Shown in pieces: positions 1 to 7,487 of a stretch of DNA of 33,757 nt. Position numbers and translations under genes: made by a program. The stretch covers positions 1 to 33,757 of the forward strand of contig CAZVKN010000030.1 of the NCBI GenBank assembly GCA_964627035.1, written 5' to 3'. Each line of letters starts with the position of its first letter. The first letter of the stretch is position 1. A model generated the notes under the pieces. It was not told the origin of the DNA. It did not search any database and was given only the letters and a program-made list of their open reading frames with translations. Origin of the DNA: CAZVKN01 sp964627035 (GTDB lineage Bacteria; Electryoneota; AABM5-125-24; Hatepunaeales; Hatepunaeaceae).

Positions 1-16
1 TCAAGTCTGGAATGAC
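1..16 (+). repeat. Copy 1 of the TCAAGTYYRGAATGAC repeat end
   Basis: The 16 bases at the window edge match two other intergenic places (4024-4039 and 9852-9867) at nearly every position and in the same orientation. At 4024-4039 the motif is the right end of a longer palindromic element, so this is probably the right end of another copy whose left part lies outside the window. Confidence 0.55.
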
Positions 17-75
17 AATCACACTCTTTATTGCACTTAGTCATAATAATCAAAGAGAACAGTTAGAAAAAAGAC

Positions 76-774
76 ATGAAGCAACCATTAATAGCTATTG
101 ACGGTCCGGCAGGTGCAGGAAAGAGTTCTACCGCACGAGCTGTCGCCAGGAAACTGGGATTGCCATACCTGGATACAGGCGCTCTTTATCGCGCAGTAAC
201 TTTGGCTGTTCAGAAGAGAAAAATCAGCAGTGACCAGCCGGCAATCAATCGAATGTTGGACACTATTGACATCTCATTCACGGAAGGAGATAAGGGAACA
301 CGGGTCTGGATAGACAACGATGAAGTTACCGAGGAACTCCGCTCTAACGAGGTGACCAGGCTGTCCAGCAAAATTTGCATGATTCCCGAAGTGCGTGAGA
401 GGCTTGCACTGTGGCAGAAAAAGTGGGCATCACGTGGATTTGGTGTGATGGAAGGTCGTGATGTCGGAACGGTCATTATGCCGGATGCCGGTTTGAAGAT
501 TTATATGACAGCTAAGCCGGACATTCGTGCGATCCGTCGGGCTCGCGAGCTTGGAATTGACGGCGACGCAGGAGCAGTCACAAAGCTTGCCAAGGAAATC
601 GCCGAGAGAGACGAGAGGGACAGTAAACGTAAATTGGCTCCATTAAGCAAAGCGGAGGATGCAGTTGAGGTGGATACATCTGATCTGACATTCGACGAAC
701 AGGTGGATAGAATAATAGCGCTTGCATCCGCGAGATTTGACCTGACTATATATGGCAAGTCTGGAAAAGCGTAA
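76..774 (+). CDS. cmk: Cytidylate kinase
   Basis: Phosphorylates CMP and dCMP with ATP in the cytoplasm (pyrimidine nucleotide recycling). The 232-residue length is normal for the family. The P-loop GPAGAGKSST lies at residues 10-19, followed by the CMP-binding stretch YLDTGALYRA and the GRDVGTVIMP segment near residue 128; the C-terminal Arg-rich lid (RDERDSKR) is also present. The ATG start is preceded by an A-rich tract rather than a clear Shine-Dalgarno. Its end overlaps plsC by 23 bases and rpsA follows, a cmk-plsC-rpsA order seen in many bacteria. Confident from motifs. Confidence 0.96.
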   Translation: MKQPLIAIDGPAGAGKSSTARAVARKLGLPYLDTGALYRAVTLAVQKRKISSDQPAINRMLDTIDISFTEGDKGTRVWIDNDEVTEELRSNEVTRLSSKICMIPEVRERLALWQKKWASRGFGVMEGRDVGTVIMPDAGLKIYMTAKPDIRAIRRARELGIDGDAGAVTKLAKEIAERDERDSKRKLAPLSKAEDAVEVDTSDLTFDEQVDRIIALASARFDLTIYGKSGKA

Positions 775-1405
775 TCCGACCACAACCCGATTCTTTTATC
801 TCCTAACGCAGAGGTGTGTTCATCTGCTGTTTCGGGTGCTGTTTGGATTAAAGATCGTCGGCAAGGAAAATGTACCCAGAAGTGGCGCATTCATCCTGGC
901 GTCAAACCATCAATCGTGGTTTGATCCGCCGATAATCGGTTCAACCTGTCCACGTGAGATCTTTTTTGCTGCCAAAAAGGATCTGTTCTCGATACCGGTG
1001 CTCGGCTTTTTGGTCAAATACTTCAATTCGATTCCCGTTCGTCGTTCAGGATCTGATAAAGAGGCGCTTTTTAAGCTGATTAAAACGCTAAAAACTGGCT
1101 ATGGAGTAATAATTTTCCCAGAAGGAACGAGATTTGCGGATAATAAATTGCACAGCCCAAAACCGGGTGTCGGTTTGATCGCAGTTCGTTCCGACGCTGA
1201 AATTGTTCCTACGTATGTAACAGGCAGCTCAACTCTTACAAAACAGATTTGGCAGCGTAAGCTGAGGCTCAATTTTGGGAAGCCCTTCACACTGACAGAT
1301 ATTGGACTCGAACCGGATTGCGGCAAAGATGGATATAGAAAGATGGCGGCTGCTATCATAAATCGTATTGCAGAAGTGGGAAATGTATCCCCACCCACAA
1401 GTTAA
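752..1405 (+). CDS. plsC: 1-acyl-sn-glycerol-3-phosphate acyltransferase (PlsC family)
   Basis: Transfers an acyl chain to lysophosphatidic acid to make phosphatidic acid, at the inner face of the cytoplasmic membrane. The acyltransferase catalytic motif NHQSWFD is near residue 51 and the substrate-binding FPEGTR motif near residue 124. The N-terminal hydrophobic stretch (about residues 12-32) fits peripheral membrane attachment. The ATG lies inside the end of cmk, so translation is probably coupled. The family also contains acyltransferases of other specificity, so the exact acyl acceptor is inferred. Confidence 0.92.
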   Translation: MASLEKRNPTTTRFFYLLTQRCVHLLFRVLFGLKIVGKENVPRSGAFILASNHQSWFDPPIIGSTCPREIFFAAKKDLFSIPVLGFLVKYFNSIPVRRSGSDKEALFKLIKTLKTGYGVIIFPEGTRFADNKLHSPKPGVGLIAVRSDAEIVPTYVTGSSTLTKQIWQRKLRLNFGKPFTLTDIGLEPDCGKDGYRKMAAAIINRIAEVGNVSPPTS

Positions 1406-1458
1406 TTGGAATTCTATTTAACACAAACATTTAACCCAGATTTAGTAAGGTAAAGATA

Positions 1459-3876
1459 GTGAAAGACGAACAAGTTAAACCCACGGAACAGCCTGAAAAG
1501 GCTGAACCGACAAACCCTATTGTTACGGAAGACAGCTCTTCCAACAATATAACCCCAGCCGATTCAGCGGAGAAACCGGAACAGGTTTTTAATGATGCTT
1601 CGGCGGAACCCGTCATTTATGATGATCCCGATCATATTTATGAGATGGACGAAGTCATCGAGGAAGATGAGTATTCACCCGAAGAACGTAAAGAATGGGA
1701 AGCGCGCTACGCTGATGCTATGAAAGAATTCGGCATCGGTGAACTCGTTAATGGAAAAATAGTCTCGATTTCCGACAAGGACGTTACAGTTGACATCGGC
1801 TTTAAATCAGAAGGACTCATCCTGTTGGAAGAGTTCGATGAACCCGAAAATATGAAGGTTGGTGATGAAGTCGAAGTGTGCATTGAGAGAATTGAGAATC
1901 GTGCCGGAACATTAGTACTTTCAAAGCGGAAAGCGGAATTTATACGAACCTGGGAAAAGATTTCAGAACTTTACAACAGTGGTGAGATGATTGAAGCGCA
2001 GATAGCACGCCGCATCAAAGGCGGTATGGTCGTTGATCTGTATGGTGTTGAAGCATTCCTCCCCGGATCCCAGATAGACATCCATCCTGTCAGGGATTTC
2101 GATGCTCTTGTCGGCGTTGCGATGGACTTTAGAGTAATTAAAATCAATAACGCCCGTAAAAATGTGGTGCTGTCACACAAGGTACTGATCGAAGAGAGCC
2201 TGCGTGAGATTCGTGAGAAAGTGCTGGCAGCTCTTGAGGTTGGACAAGTGGTTGAAGGCGTGGTTAAGAATATTACCGACTTTGGCGTATTTGTTGATCT
2301 CGGTGGTGTTGACGGGCTGTTACACATTACGGATCTGTCATGGGGCAGGGTATCACATCCATCAGAAGTTGTGGCACTCGATGAGAAAATTAAAATCAAA
2401 GTTCTTCAATACGACAAAGAAAGACAGCGGATCAGCCTTGGGCTGAAACAGTTGAACGAGCCCGATTGGGACGATATTGAAGCTAAATATCCTAAAAACA
2501 GCAAGACGACCGGTAAGGTTGTCGCCATCGTCAAGTACGGCGCTTTTGTAGAGCTTGAACCGGGTGTTGAAGGTCTGGTACACATTTCAGAAATGTCATG
2601 GGTGCAGCATATCAAGCATCCGTCTCAGATGGCAACTGTCGGTCAGGAAATCGAGGTGGTTATTCTCAGCTTTGAACGTGAGAGCCGCAAGATTTCACTC
2701 GGCATGAAACAGATTGAAGAGGATCCCTGGGAACGACTGGAAAGCATCTACGTTGTGGGAACAAGACACAAGGGTTCGGTTCGCGATTTGGTTCCTTTCG
2801 GCGCATTTATTGAGCTTGAGCCCGGAATTGACGGTCTGATTCACATCTCGGATCTGTCATGGACCCGCAAAGTTCGCCATCCGGGAGAGATTATCAAGAA
2901 GGGACAGGAAATCGAAATTGTCATTCTGAAATTTGACCGCAATGAGAGACGGATTGCACTCGGCTACAAACAGCTTGAAGATGATCCGTGGGACAGTTTT
3001 GAGAAAGAGTATCAGATCCGCGCACGCACAGAAGGATCAGTCATTCGGGTACTTGAAAAAGGTGTCGTTGTGATGCTCCCGATGGGAGTTGAAGGATTTA
3101 TCCCGAATTCGCAGCTTGGAAGATCTCTTGCCGGTGAAAACAAGCGAAACATCAAAGAGGGAGATAACGTTGAACTCGAAGTCATTGACTTCGACAAGCA
3201 AAATCACCGCATCGTTTTGTCACACTCAATAATTGAGCGCAAAAAAGCAAAAACATCAACATATCGAACCGCTCAGGATTCCGGAGCATCCAATAAGGCT
3301 ACAATTGGTGACCTGATTGAAGCACCAAAGCGGAAGGAAAACGGCAAGCCTGCACCTAAGACGAAGGTGGTTGATATTGTTAAGGTTGTTGAAGTAGTCG
3401 AGAAGCCTGCTGAAGCCGTGAAAGAAGAGCAATCTCCTGAAACACTGTTTGACGAACCAGTTGCCGAATCTGCTGTCAAGCCTGCAGAAGAAAAAGAGAA
3501 ATCTCCTGCTGATCCGAAAGAGGAAGAGGACAAGAAAAAGGTAGCCCCTAAGAAAAAGGCTAAAGCAAAGGAAGAAACTGAAGAAAAGCCAAAAGCGAAA
3601 ACCAAAAAGGCAGCCAAGAAAGAGGCTGCTGAAGAAGAGAAAACCAAAGCGGAAGACAAACCTGAGCCAAAGAGTGAGAAAGAAAAGAAGGACAAGCCTG
3701 TAAAGAAAACCAAGAAGGCTGCTTCTGACAAAGAGGAAAAACCAAAGAAGAAAACGGCTGCTGAAAAAAAGAAGCCCGAAGCGGAAGACAAGCCTGAAAA
3801 GGCGACCAAGTCCAAATCAAAGTCAACCAAGAAGGCAAAGAAAGATGATGAAACAAAGGAAGAAGAAAAGAAGTAG
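1459..3876 (+). CDS. rpsA: 30S ribosomal protein S1 with long charged C-terminal tail
   Basis: mRNA-binding ribosomal protein S1. Six S1 RNA-binding repeats are visible at about residues 94-158, 175-241, 262-330, 348-417, 433-503 and 520-590; repeats 3-5 carry the classical FGVFVDL/GAFVELEPG...GLVHISEMSW signature. An acidic ~90-residue N-terminal extension precedes them. After repeat 6 come about 210 residues made almost only of Lys, Glu, Ala, Pro, Asp and Thr, making the protein 805 residues against roughly 550-600 for typical S1. The start is GTG, with AAGG a few bases upstream. It follows plsC by 53 bases and ends at a hairpin terminator. The tail is likely disordered; its function is unknown to me. 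Confidence 0.95.
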   Translation: MKDEQVKPTEQPEKAEPTNPIVTEDSSSNNITPADSAEKPEQVFNDASAEPVIYDDPDHIYEMDEVIEEDEYSPEERKEWEARYADAMKEFGIGELVNGKIVSISDKDVTVDIGFKSEGLILLEEFDEPENMKVGDEVEVCIERIENRAGTLVLSKRKAEFIRTWEKISELYNSGEMIEAQIARRIKGGMVVDLYGVEAFLPGSQIDIHPVRDFDALVGVAMDFRVIKINNARKNVVLSHKVLIEESLREIREKVLAALEVGQVVEGVVKNITDFGVFVDLGGVDGLLHITDLSWGRVSHPSEVVALDEKIKIKVLQYDKERQRISLGLKQLNEPDWDDIEAKYPKNSKTTGKVVAIVKYGAFVELEPGVEGLVHISEMSWVQHIKHPSQMATVGQEIEVVILSFERESRKISLGMKQIEEDPWERLESIYVVGTRHKGSVRDLVPFGAFIELEPGIDGLIHISDLSWTRKVRHPGEIIKKGQEIEIVILKFDRNERRIALGYKQLEDDPWDSFEKEYQIRARTEGSVIRVLEKGVVVMLPMGVEGFIPNSQLGRSLAGENKRNIKEGDNVELEVIDFDKQNHRIVLSHSIIERKKAKTSTYRTAQDSGASNKATIGDLIEAPKRKENGKPAPKTKVVDIVKVVEVVEKPAEAVKEEQSPETLFDEPVAESAVKPAEEKEKSPADPKEEEDKKKVAPKKKAKAKEETEEKPKAKTKKAAKKEAAEEEKTKAEDKPEPKSEKEKKDKPVKKTKKAASDKEEKPKKKTAAEKKKPEAEDKPEKATKSKSKSTKKAKKDDETKEEEKK

Positions 3877-3916
3877 CCAATACTTCATCAGGTCGTTGTC
3901 TTGTTAGAATGAACAT

Positions 3917-3952
3917 GCAAAGTGTCGCTATCTTAGTGGCACTTTGCGTTTT
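3917..3952 (+). terminator. Rho-independent terminator after rpsA
   Basis: Perfect 8-bp arms GCAAAGTG (3917-3924) and CACTTTGC (3940-3947) with a 15-base loop, followed by GTTTT. It lies 41 bases after the rpsA stop codon. Confidence 0.8.
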
Positions 3953-3968
3953 AGGGTACAACTATATT

Positions 3969-4039
3969 GTCATTCCGGCGAAAGCCGGAATCCAGTAACC
4001 AATTGATATTACTGGATTCTGGATCAAGTTCAGAATGAC
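3969..4039. repeat. Palindromic dispersed repeat with nested inverted arms
   Basis: A 71-bp imperfect palindrome between rpsA and mtaB. The outer arms are GTCATTC (3969-3975) and GAATGAC (4033-4039), and the inner arms ATCCAGTAA (3990-3998) and TTACTGGAT (4009-4017). The left arm also contains a perfect local hairpin, ATTCCGGC (3972-3979) / GCCGGAAT (3984-3991). It has the form of small palindromic elements found in many genomes (compare the 20-bp ATTCC...GGAAT dRS3 units of Neisseria). The right 16 bases recur at 1-16 and 9852-9867. Confidence 0.8.
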
Positions 4040-4060
4040 TGGTGTTCCATCACTATTTAG

Positions 4061-4089
4061 TTGACACCCTCGGGGATTTTACCTCTAAG
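4061..4089 (+). promoter_or_regulatory. Possible sigma-70 promoter for mtaB
   Basis: TTGACA at 4061-4066, a 17-base spacer and TCTAAG at 4084-4089 (4 of 6 consensus bases). It would give a leader of roughly 20 bases before the mtaB GTG. The -35 is perfect but the -10 is weak. Confidence 0.35.
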
Positions 4090-4117
4090 CATCACTATAA
4101 ACCACAGATATTGAGAA

Positions 4118-5389
4118 GTGAAACGAGTTATTTACCGCACGCTTGGATGTAAACTGAATCAGGTCGAGACTGATCAGATCATGAGTGAACTCTCGCGACG
4201 ACGTGTCGGAATGCCTGTTGACGGCGAAGATAATCCCGATTTAATCTTGGTCAACACCTGTGCGGTAACTGAGAAAGCTGCTGCCAAGTCGAGGCAGATG
4301 GTGTCGAAAATGTCGAGACTTTACCCGGATGCAGAGATCACCGTCATGGGATGTTCAGCAGCAATGGATCGTGATCAGTTCGGTCATATAGATCGTGTCA
4401 CAAAGGTTATCGGTACGGATGAACGCTTTGACACCGAATGGTGGAGTGATCTGTCAACCGATTCAGGAATCGGTCGCGATATTCAAATCAAGCCAATCAG
4501 CATCCTGCAGAACCGGTCACGTCCCCGTTTGAAAATTCAGGACGGTTGCGAGCAAAACTGCAGCTACTGCATAATCCCGTCGCTTCGCGGCAAACAGCGC
4601 AGTGTGCCTTTGGAGGACTTACTATTTACCATACGTCAGATGATTACGGAAGGTGCAGCGGAGATCGTGCTTACAGGGGTCAGAATCGGATCATGGGGAT
4701 CGGATCTACACAAAAAACTGAGCCTCCTGAACCTACTTGAATATTTACTGGAAATCCCTGATATTCCTCGTATCCGATTGGGATCCATCGAACCCTGGGA
4801 ACTCTCTGAAGAGTTAATTGAACTTGTCAACGGCTGCTCGGATATATGCAGTCATCTGCATATTCCTTTGCAGCACACTGATCCATGTGTATTAGAAAGG
4901 ATGTGCAGACCACACCTTGACAGAACTCTTTCGCTGTTAAAAGAAGCAAAAAACTCTAATCCTGCTCTTGCAATAGGTATTGATTTGATCTCAGGATTTC
5001 CCGGAGAAACAGAAGAACAGTTTGGAAATCTGATAGACACTATTTCTGATCAACCTATCAGCTATTTACACGCTTTCAGATTTTCAGCACGACCGGGGAC
5101 ACCCGCTTATGAGTACGAGAACCAAATTTCACCCAAGATCGCAAAATCACGAGTGGAAAAGTTAATCTCTATCGGAGCGCAAAAGAGAGAGCATTTCATT
5201 CGTTCACAAGAGGGAAAACAGTTTATTGCGATTCCCGATAAAGTAAATAAAGACAGTGAGTGGGTAAAAGCCGTGACGGATAATTATATTAAGCTATCTG
5301 TACCTGCTCAAGGAATTGCTCCAGGTCAGCCAATACTCGTTATGCTGCAAACCGTTTCTGACCATGGATGTATCGGTTTACCGGTGTAA
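4118..5389 (+). CDS. mtaB: tRNA (N6-L-threonylcarbamoyladenosine(37)-C2)-methylthiotransferase MtaB
   Basis: Radical-SAM methylthiotransferase that converts t6A37 to ms2t6A37 in tRNAs reading ANN codons. The N-terminal cluster cysteines are C11 (TLGCKLNQ), C48 (NTCAVT) and C79 (MGCSA). The radical-SAM cluster motif CEQNCSYC is at 144-151, and a weak TRAM-like C-terminus follows residue ~360. The 423-residue length is typical. It starts with GTG preceded by a weak GAGA. MtaB was chosen over MiaB/RimO on the YRTLGCKLNQ N-terminus and NTCAVT motif. The Sua5 domain encoded at 26223-27314 would supply the precursor of its t6A substrate. Confidence 0.92.
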   Translation: MKRVIYRTLGCKLNQVETDQIMSELSRRRVGMPVDGEDNPDLILVNTCAVTEKAAAKSRQMVSKMSRLYPDAEITVMGCSAAMDRDQFGHIDRVTKVIGTDERFDTEWWSDLSTDSGIGRDIQIKPISILQNRSRPRLKIQDGCEQNCSYCIIPSLRGKQRSVPLEDLLFTIRQMITEGAAEIVLTGVRIGSWGSDLHKKLSLLNLLEYLLEIPDIPRIRLGSIEPWELSEELIELVNGCSDICSHLHIPLQHTDPCVLERMCRPHLDRTLSLLKEAKNSNPALAIGIDLISGFPGETEEQFGNLIDTISDQPISYLHAFRFSARPGTPAYEYENQISPKIAKSRVEKLISIGAQKREHFIRSQEGKQFIAIPDKVNKDSEWVKAVTDNYIKLSVPAQGIAPGQPILVMLQTVSDHGCIGLPV

Positions 5390-5425
5390 TCATCAATCTA
5401 AGAACCACAAAACTTGCATTATCGT

Positions 5426-5447
5426 GTGCAAGGCATGCACTTTTTTT
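5426..5447 (+). terminator. Terminator after mtaB
   Basis: GTGCA (5426-5430) and TGCAC (5436-5440) form a short stem followed at once by seven T residues. An overlapping alternative stem, CTTGCA/TGCAAG, begins at 5413. It lies 36 bases after the mtaB stop. Confidence 0.7.
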
Positions 5448-5708
5448 AATAATAATCTAAAAATCACTTGACATTACCATCTTGATTACGTACATTCTAT
5501 CGAGATAGTTATGTTAAATGGATGTTTTCGCACTGTTCATCAAACTGACCTCTATCCATTTCAAACTATCCTAAGAGGGTATTCTAATTAACTATGCTTG
5601 CCCACAAGCCCTCATTAATCCATTGAATATCTCTATGCAAAGCTGACTTGAGAATTATGACTGAGATTTGACTCATATTTAATTGTCGGGCACATTTAGG
5701 ATAACGCC
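5448..5708 (+). promoter_or_regulatory. Intergenic leader with candidate promoter before the beta-helix gene
   Basis: About 260 bases with no convincing gene. A candidate promoter is TTGACA at 5468-5473, a 17-base spacer and TACATT at 5491-5496. If used, it gives a leader of about 205 bases before the ATG at 5709. No riboswitch or repeat was recognised in it. Confidence 0.45.
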
Positions 5709-7244
5709 ATGTGGCACAAAACTTTTTCAATAAATTTGACCCCTTTGCTGACTGTCCTGTCAGTGGCAATGCTTCTGTTTATCCCGTCACTGTCCACAGC
5801 TCGGACAGATGTAGGCGGAGAAGAATGGGGTGAATGGACATCCGAAGGGAATCCATATTATGTTCTCAGCACCGTAATAATTCCGGAGGATAGAGAACTC
5901 TTCATCAGGGAGGGAGTTGATGTCACATTCACGAATCACTACTCTATCGAAGTTTACGGCACATTGATTGCTAATGGAGGCAATGTCGGAGATGACCGAA
6001 TTTGGTTTGAGGGTGATAACGATGGTAATAACGGCACAACGTGGAACGGAATTTATTTCCGCCGTGAAGGTGATCATGTGTCCAGCTTAACAAACTGTGA
6101 TTTTTTCGATGTTTGGGCAGCGGTTTCCTGCTACCGGAACTCACCTCAAATAGTCGGGAACAACATATCAGCTCTCAACGTCGCCATCTATTGCAGCGGA
6201 GCATCTCCGGTTATTGAAGAGAATTCGATAAGCGTCAGCGGTGACGACACATCCCAAGAGGTCATCGGAATCAACCTGCGCGGAGGATCAGCCCCTCGTA
6301 TAGTCAGGAACAAAATGATTGAAGTTCAATCAATCGCTAACGGTGCGGCTACAGGCATTCTGATCCGGGAAAGTGATCCGCTAATCAAGGAGAACTGGAT
6401 TGATATCAGCTCTGAAACCGGTGCAGTTTACGGCATATCAGCCCACCGTACCGATAAACTTTCAATCAAACACAATATCATCAGGCTAAATTCACAAGGA
6501 AGTATCAAGGGGCTTTGGACAATTGAATCCTCCGATGTAAAGTTTTTGAATAACGATGTAATTCTCGAAGGTTCTTCTCAAAACGCAACAGGATTGGTCA
6601 TAGGGGAAGGTTCACAGGTTTCAGTTGTCAATAACATTGTTGTCGGCAACGGTTTTAGCAGCATAGGGATAAATTCTCGTGCTGGCGAAGTACAGGATTC
6701 GAGTGATTACAACGATTTTTGGAACCACGATGTCAATTATGTAGGGGGTTGGCAGGGTCAGAACGATATAGATGCAGATCCGCTTTTTATTGTTGAGGAC
6801 GGAATTACTACTTATCGGCTGCCTTGGCCCAATTTCCCGGATATTAATGATGAGGGTCGTTCTCCCTGCATTGATGCCGGGAATCCACGGCTGTTTGATG
6901 AGGATGGGAGCAGATCTGATATGGGGCGGTATGCTTATTTGCAGGCAGAAAAAATTGATAAGAATGTACTGTTGAGTCCTGAGTCTTTCCGGATTCTAAG
7001 TGCATATCCAAATCCGTTTAACAGCACAACCACAATCGGATTTGAGCTGAACAAAGCCGGAGTTATTAATTTTACACTGTATGATTCACAAGGCAGATTG
7101 CTGGAAACTCTTCGTTCAGGTTTCACGCAATCCGGTGCACACAGTTTCTTATGGAATGCAGCGGATTATCCATCGGGACAGTATCTGCTTCAGCTAAGCA
7201 GCAGCAGTAACAGAAAAAGTCAGACTCTAATTTTGGTCAGATAA
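5709..7244 (+). CDS. Secreted right-handed beta-helix protein with T9SS sorting domain
   Basis: 511 residues. The N-terminus is a Sec signal peptide (hydrophobic residues about 11-30, cleavage near STA). Residues about 60-370 contain repeated short turns of the kind NNI, GNNI, KENWI and KHNII, typical of parallel beta-helix (pectate-lyase-like or NosD-like) folds. An LSPESFRILSAYPNPFNST junction near residue 430 begins a ~80-residue C-terminal type IX sorting domain ending in LILVR. No catalytic residues could be assigned, so the ligand or substrate is unknown. Export by Sec and then T9SS is inferred from the two ends. It has its own terminator and no operon partners. Confidence 0.85.
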   Translation: MWHKTFSINLTPLLTVLSVAMLLFIPSLSTARTDVGGEEWGEWTSEGNPYYVLSTVIIPEDRELFIREGVDVTFTNHYSIEVYGTLIANGGNVGDDRIWFEGDNDGNNGTTWNGIYFRREGDHVSSLTNCDFFDVWAAVSCYRNSPQIVGNNISALNVAIYCSGASPVIEENSISVSGDDTSQEVIGINLRGGSAPRIVRNKMIEVQSIANGAATGILIRESDPLIKENWIDISSETGAVYGISAHRTDKLSIKHNIIRLNSQGSIKGLWTIESSDVKFLNNDVILEGSSQNATGLVIGEGSQVSVVNNIVVGNGFSSIGINSRAGEVQDSSDYNDFWNHDVNYVGGWQGQNDIDADPLFIVEDGITTYRLPWPNFPDINDEGRSPCIDAGNPRLFDEDGSRSDMGRYAYLQAEKIDKNVLLSPESFRILSAYPNPFNSTTTIGFELNKAGVINFTLYDSQGRLLETLRSGFTQSGAHSFLWNAADYPSGQYLLQLSSSSNRKSQTLILVR

Positions 7245-7267
7245 TAGATTGAACTCAACGAAATTGT

Positions 7268-7300
7268 AAAAAGGGACGAGCATTCAGTTCGTCCCTTTTT
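7268..7300 (+). terminator. Strong terminator after the beta-helix gene
   Basis: Perfect 12-bp arms AAAAAGGGACGA (7268-7279) and TCGTCCCTTTTT (7289-7300) with a 9-base loop. The symmetric A/T ends mean it could work in both directions, but only the + strand gene ends here. Confidence 0.92.
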
Positions 7301-7424
7301 CTCTCACTTTACCACTTGGTTGTAAGTCTTTCCAGCGAAGAACCAAAAAAGATCCCAGCACCAAAATACCACTCAATTCAATTCAATCCACCGATATATT
7401 TTCTTATATTTCACTTGGAGTCAC

Positions 7425-7441
7425 ATGCTTCATTGAAGCAT
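7425..7441. promoter_or_regulatory. Short palindrome upstream of the phosphate transporter
   Basis: ATGCTTC (7425-7431), three bases, then GAAGCAT (7435-7441): a perfect 7-bp inverted repeat 47 bases before the PiT start. It has the size of a dimeric regulator site but does not match the Pho box I know. No clear promoter is visible beside it. Confidence 0.35.
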
Positions 7442-7487
7442 ATTGAGTTAATTGGTGCAAATTGGTATTTACTGAAGAGGTAGAGTA

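Noticed and set aside
3273..3830. Long minus-strand open frame opposite the rpsA tail
   Set aside because: Product is Ser/Phe/Ala-rich low complexity, the mirror of Lys/Glu codons; it arises from base composition alone.
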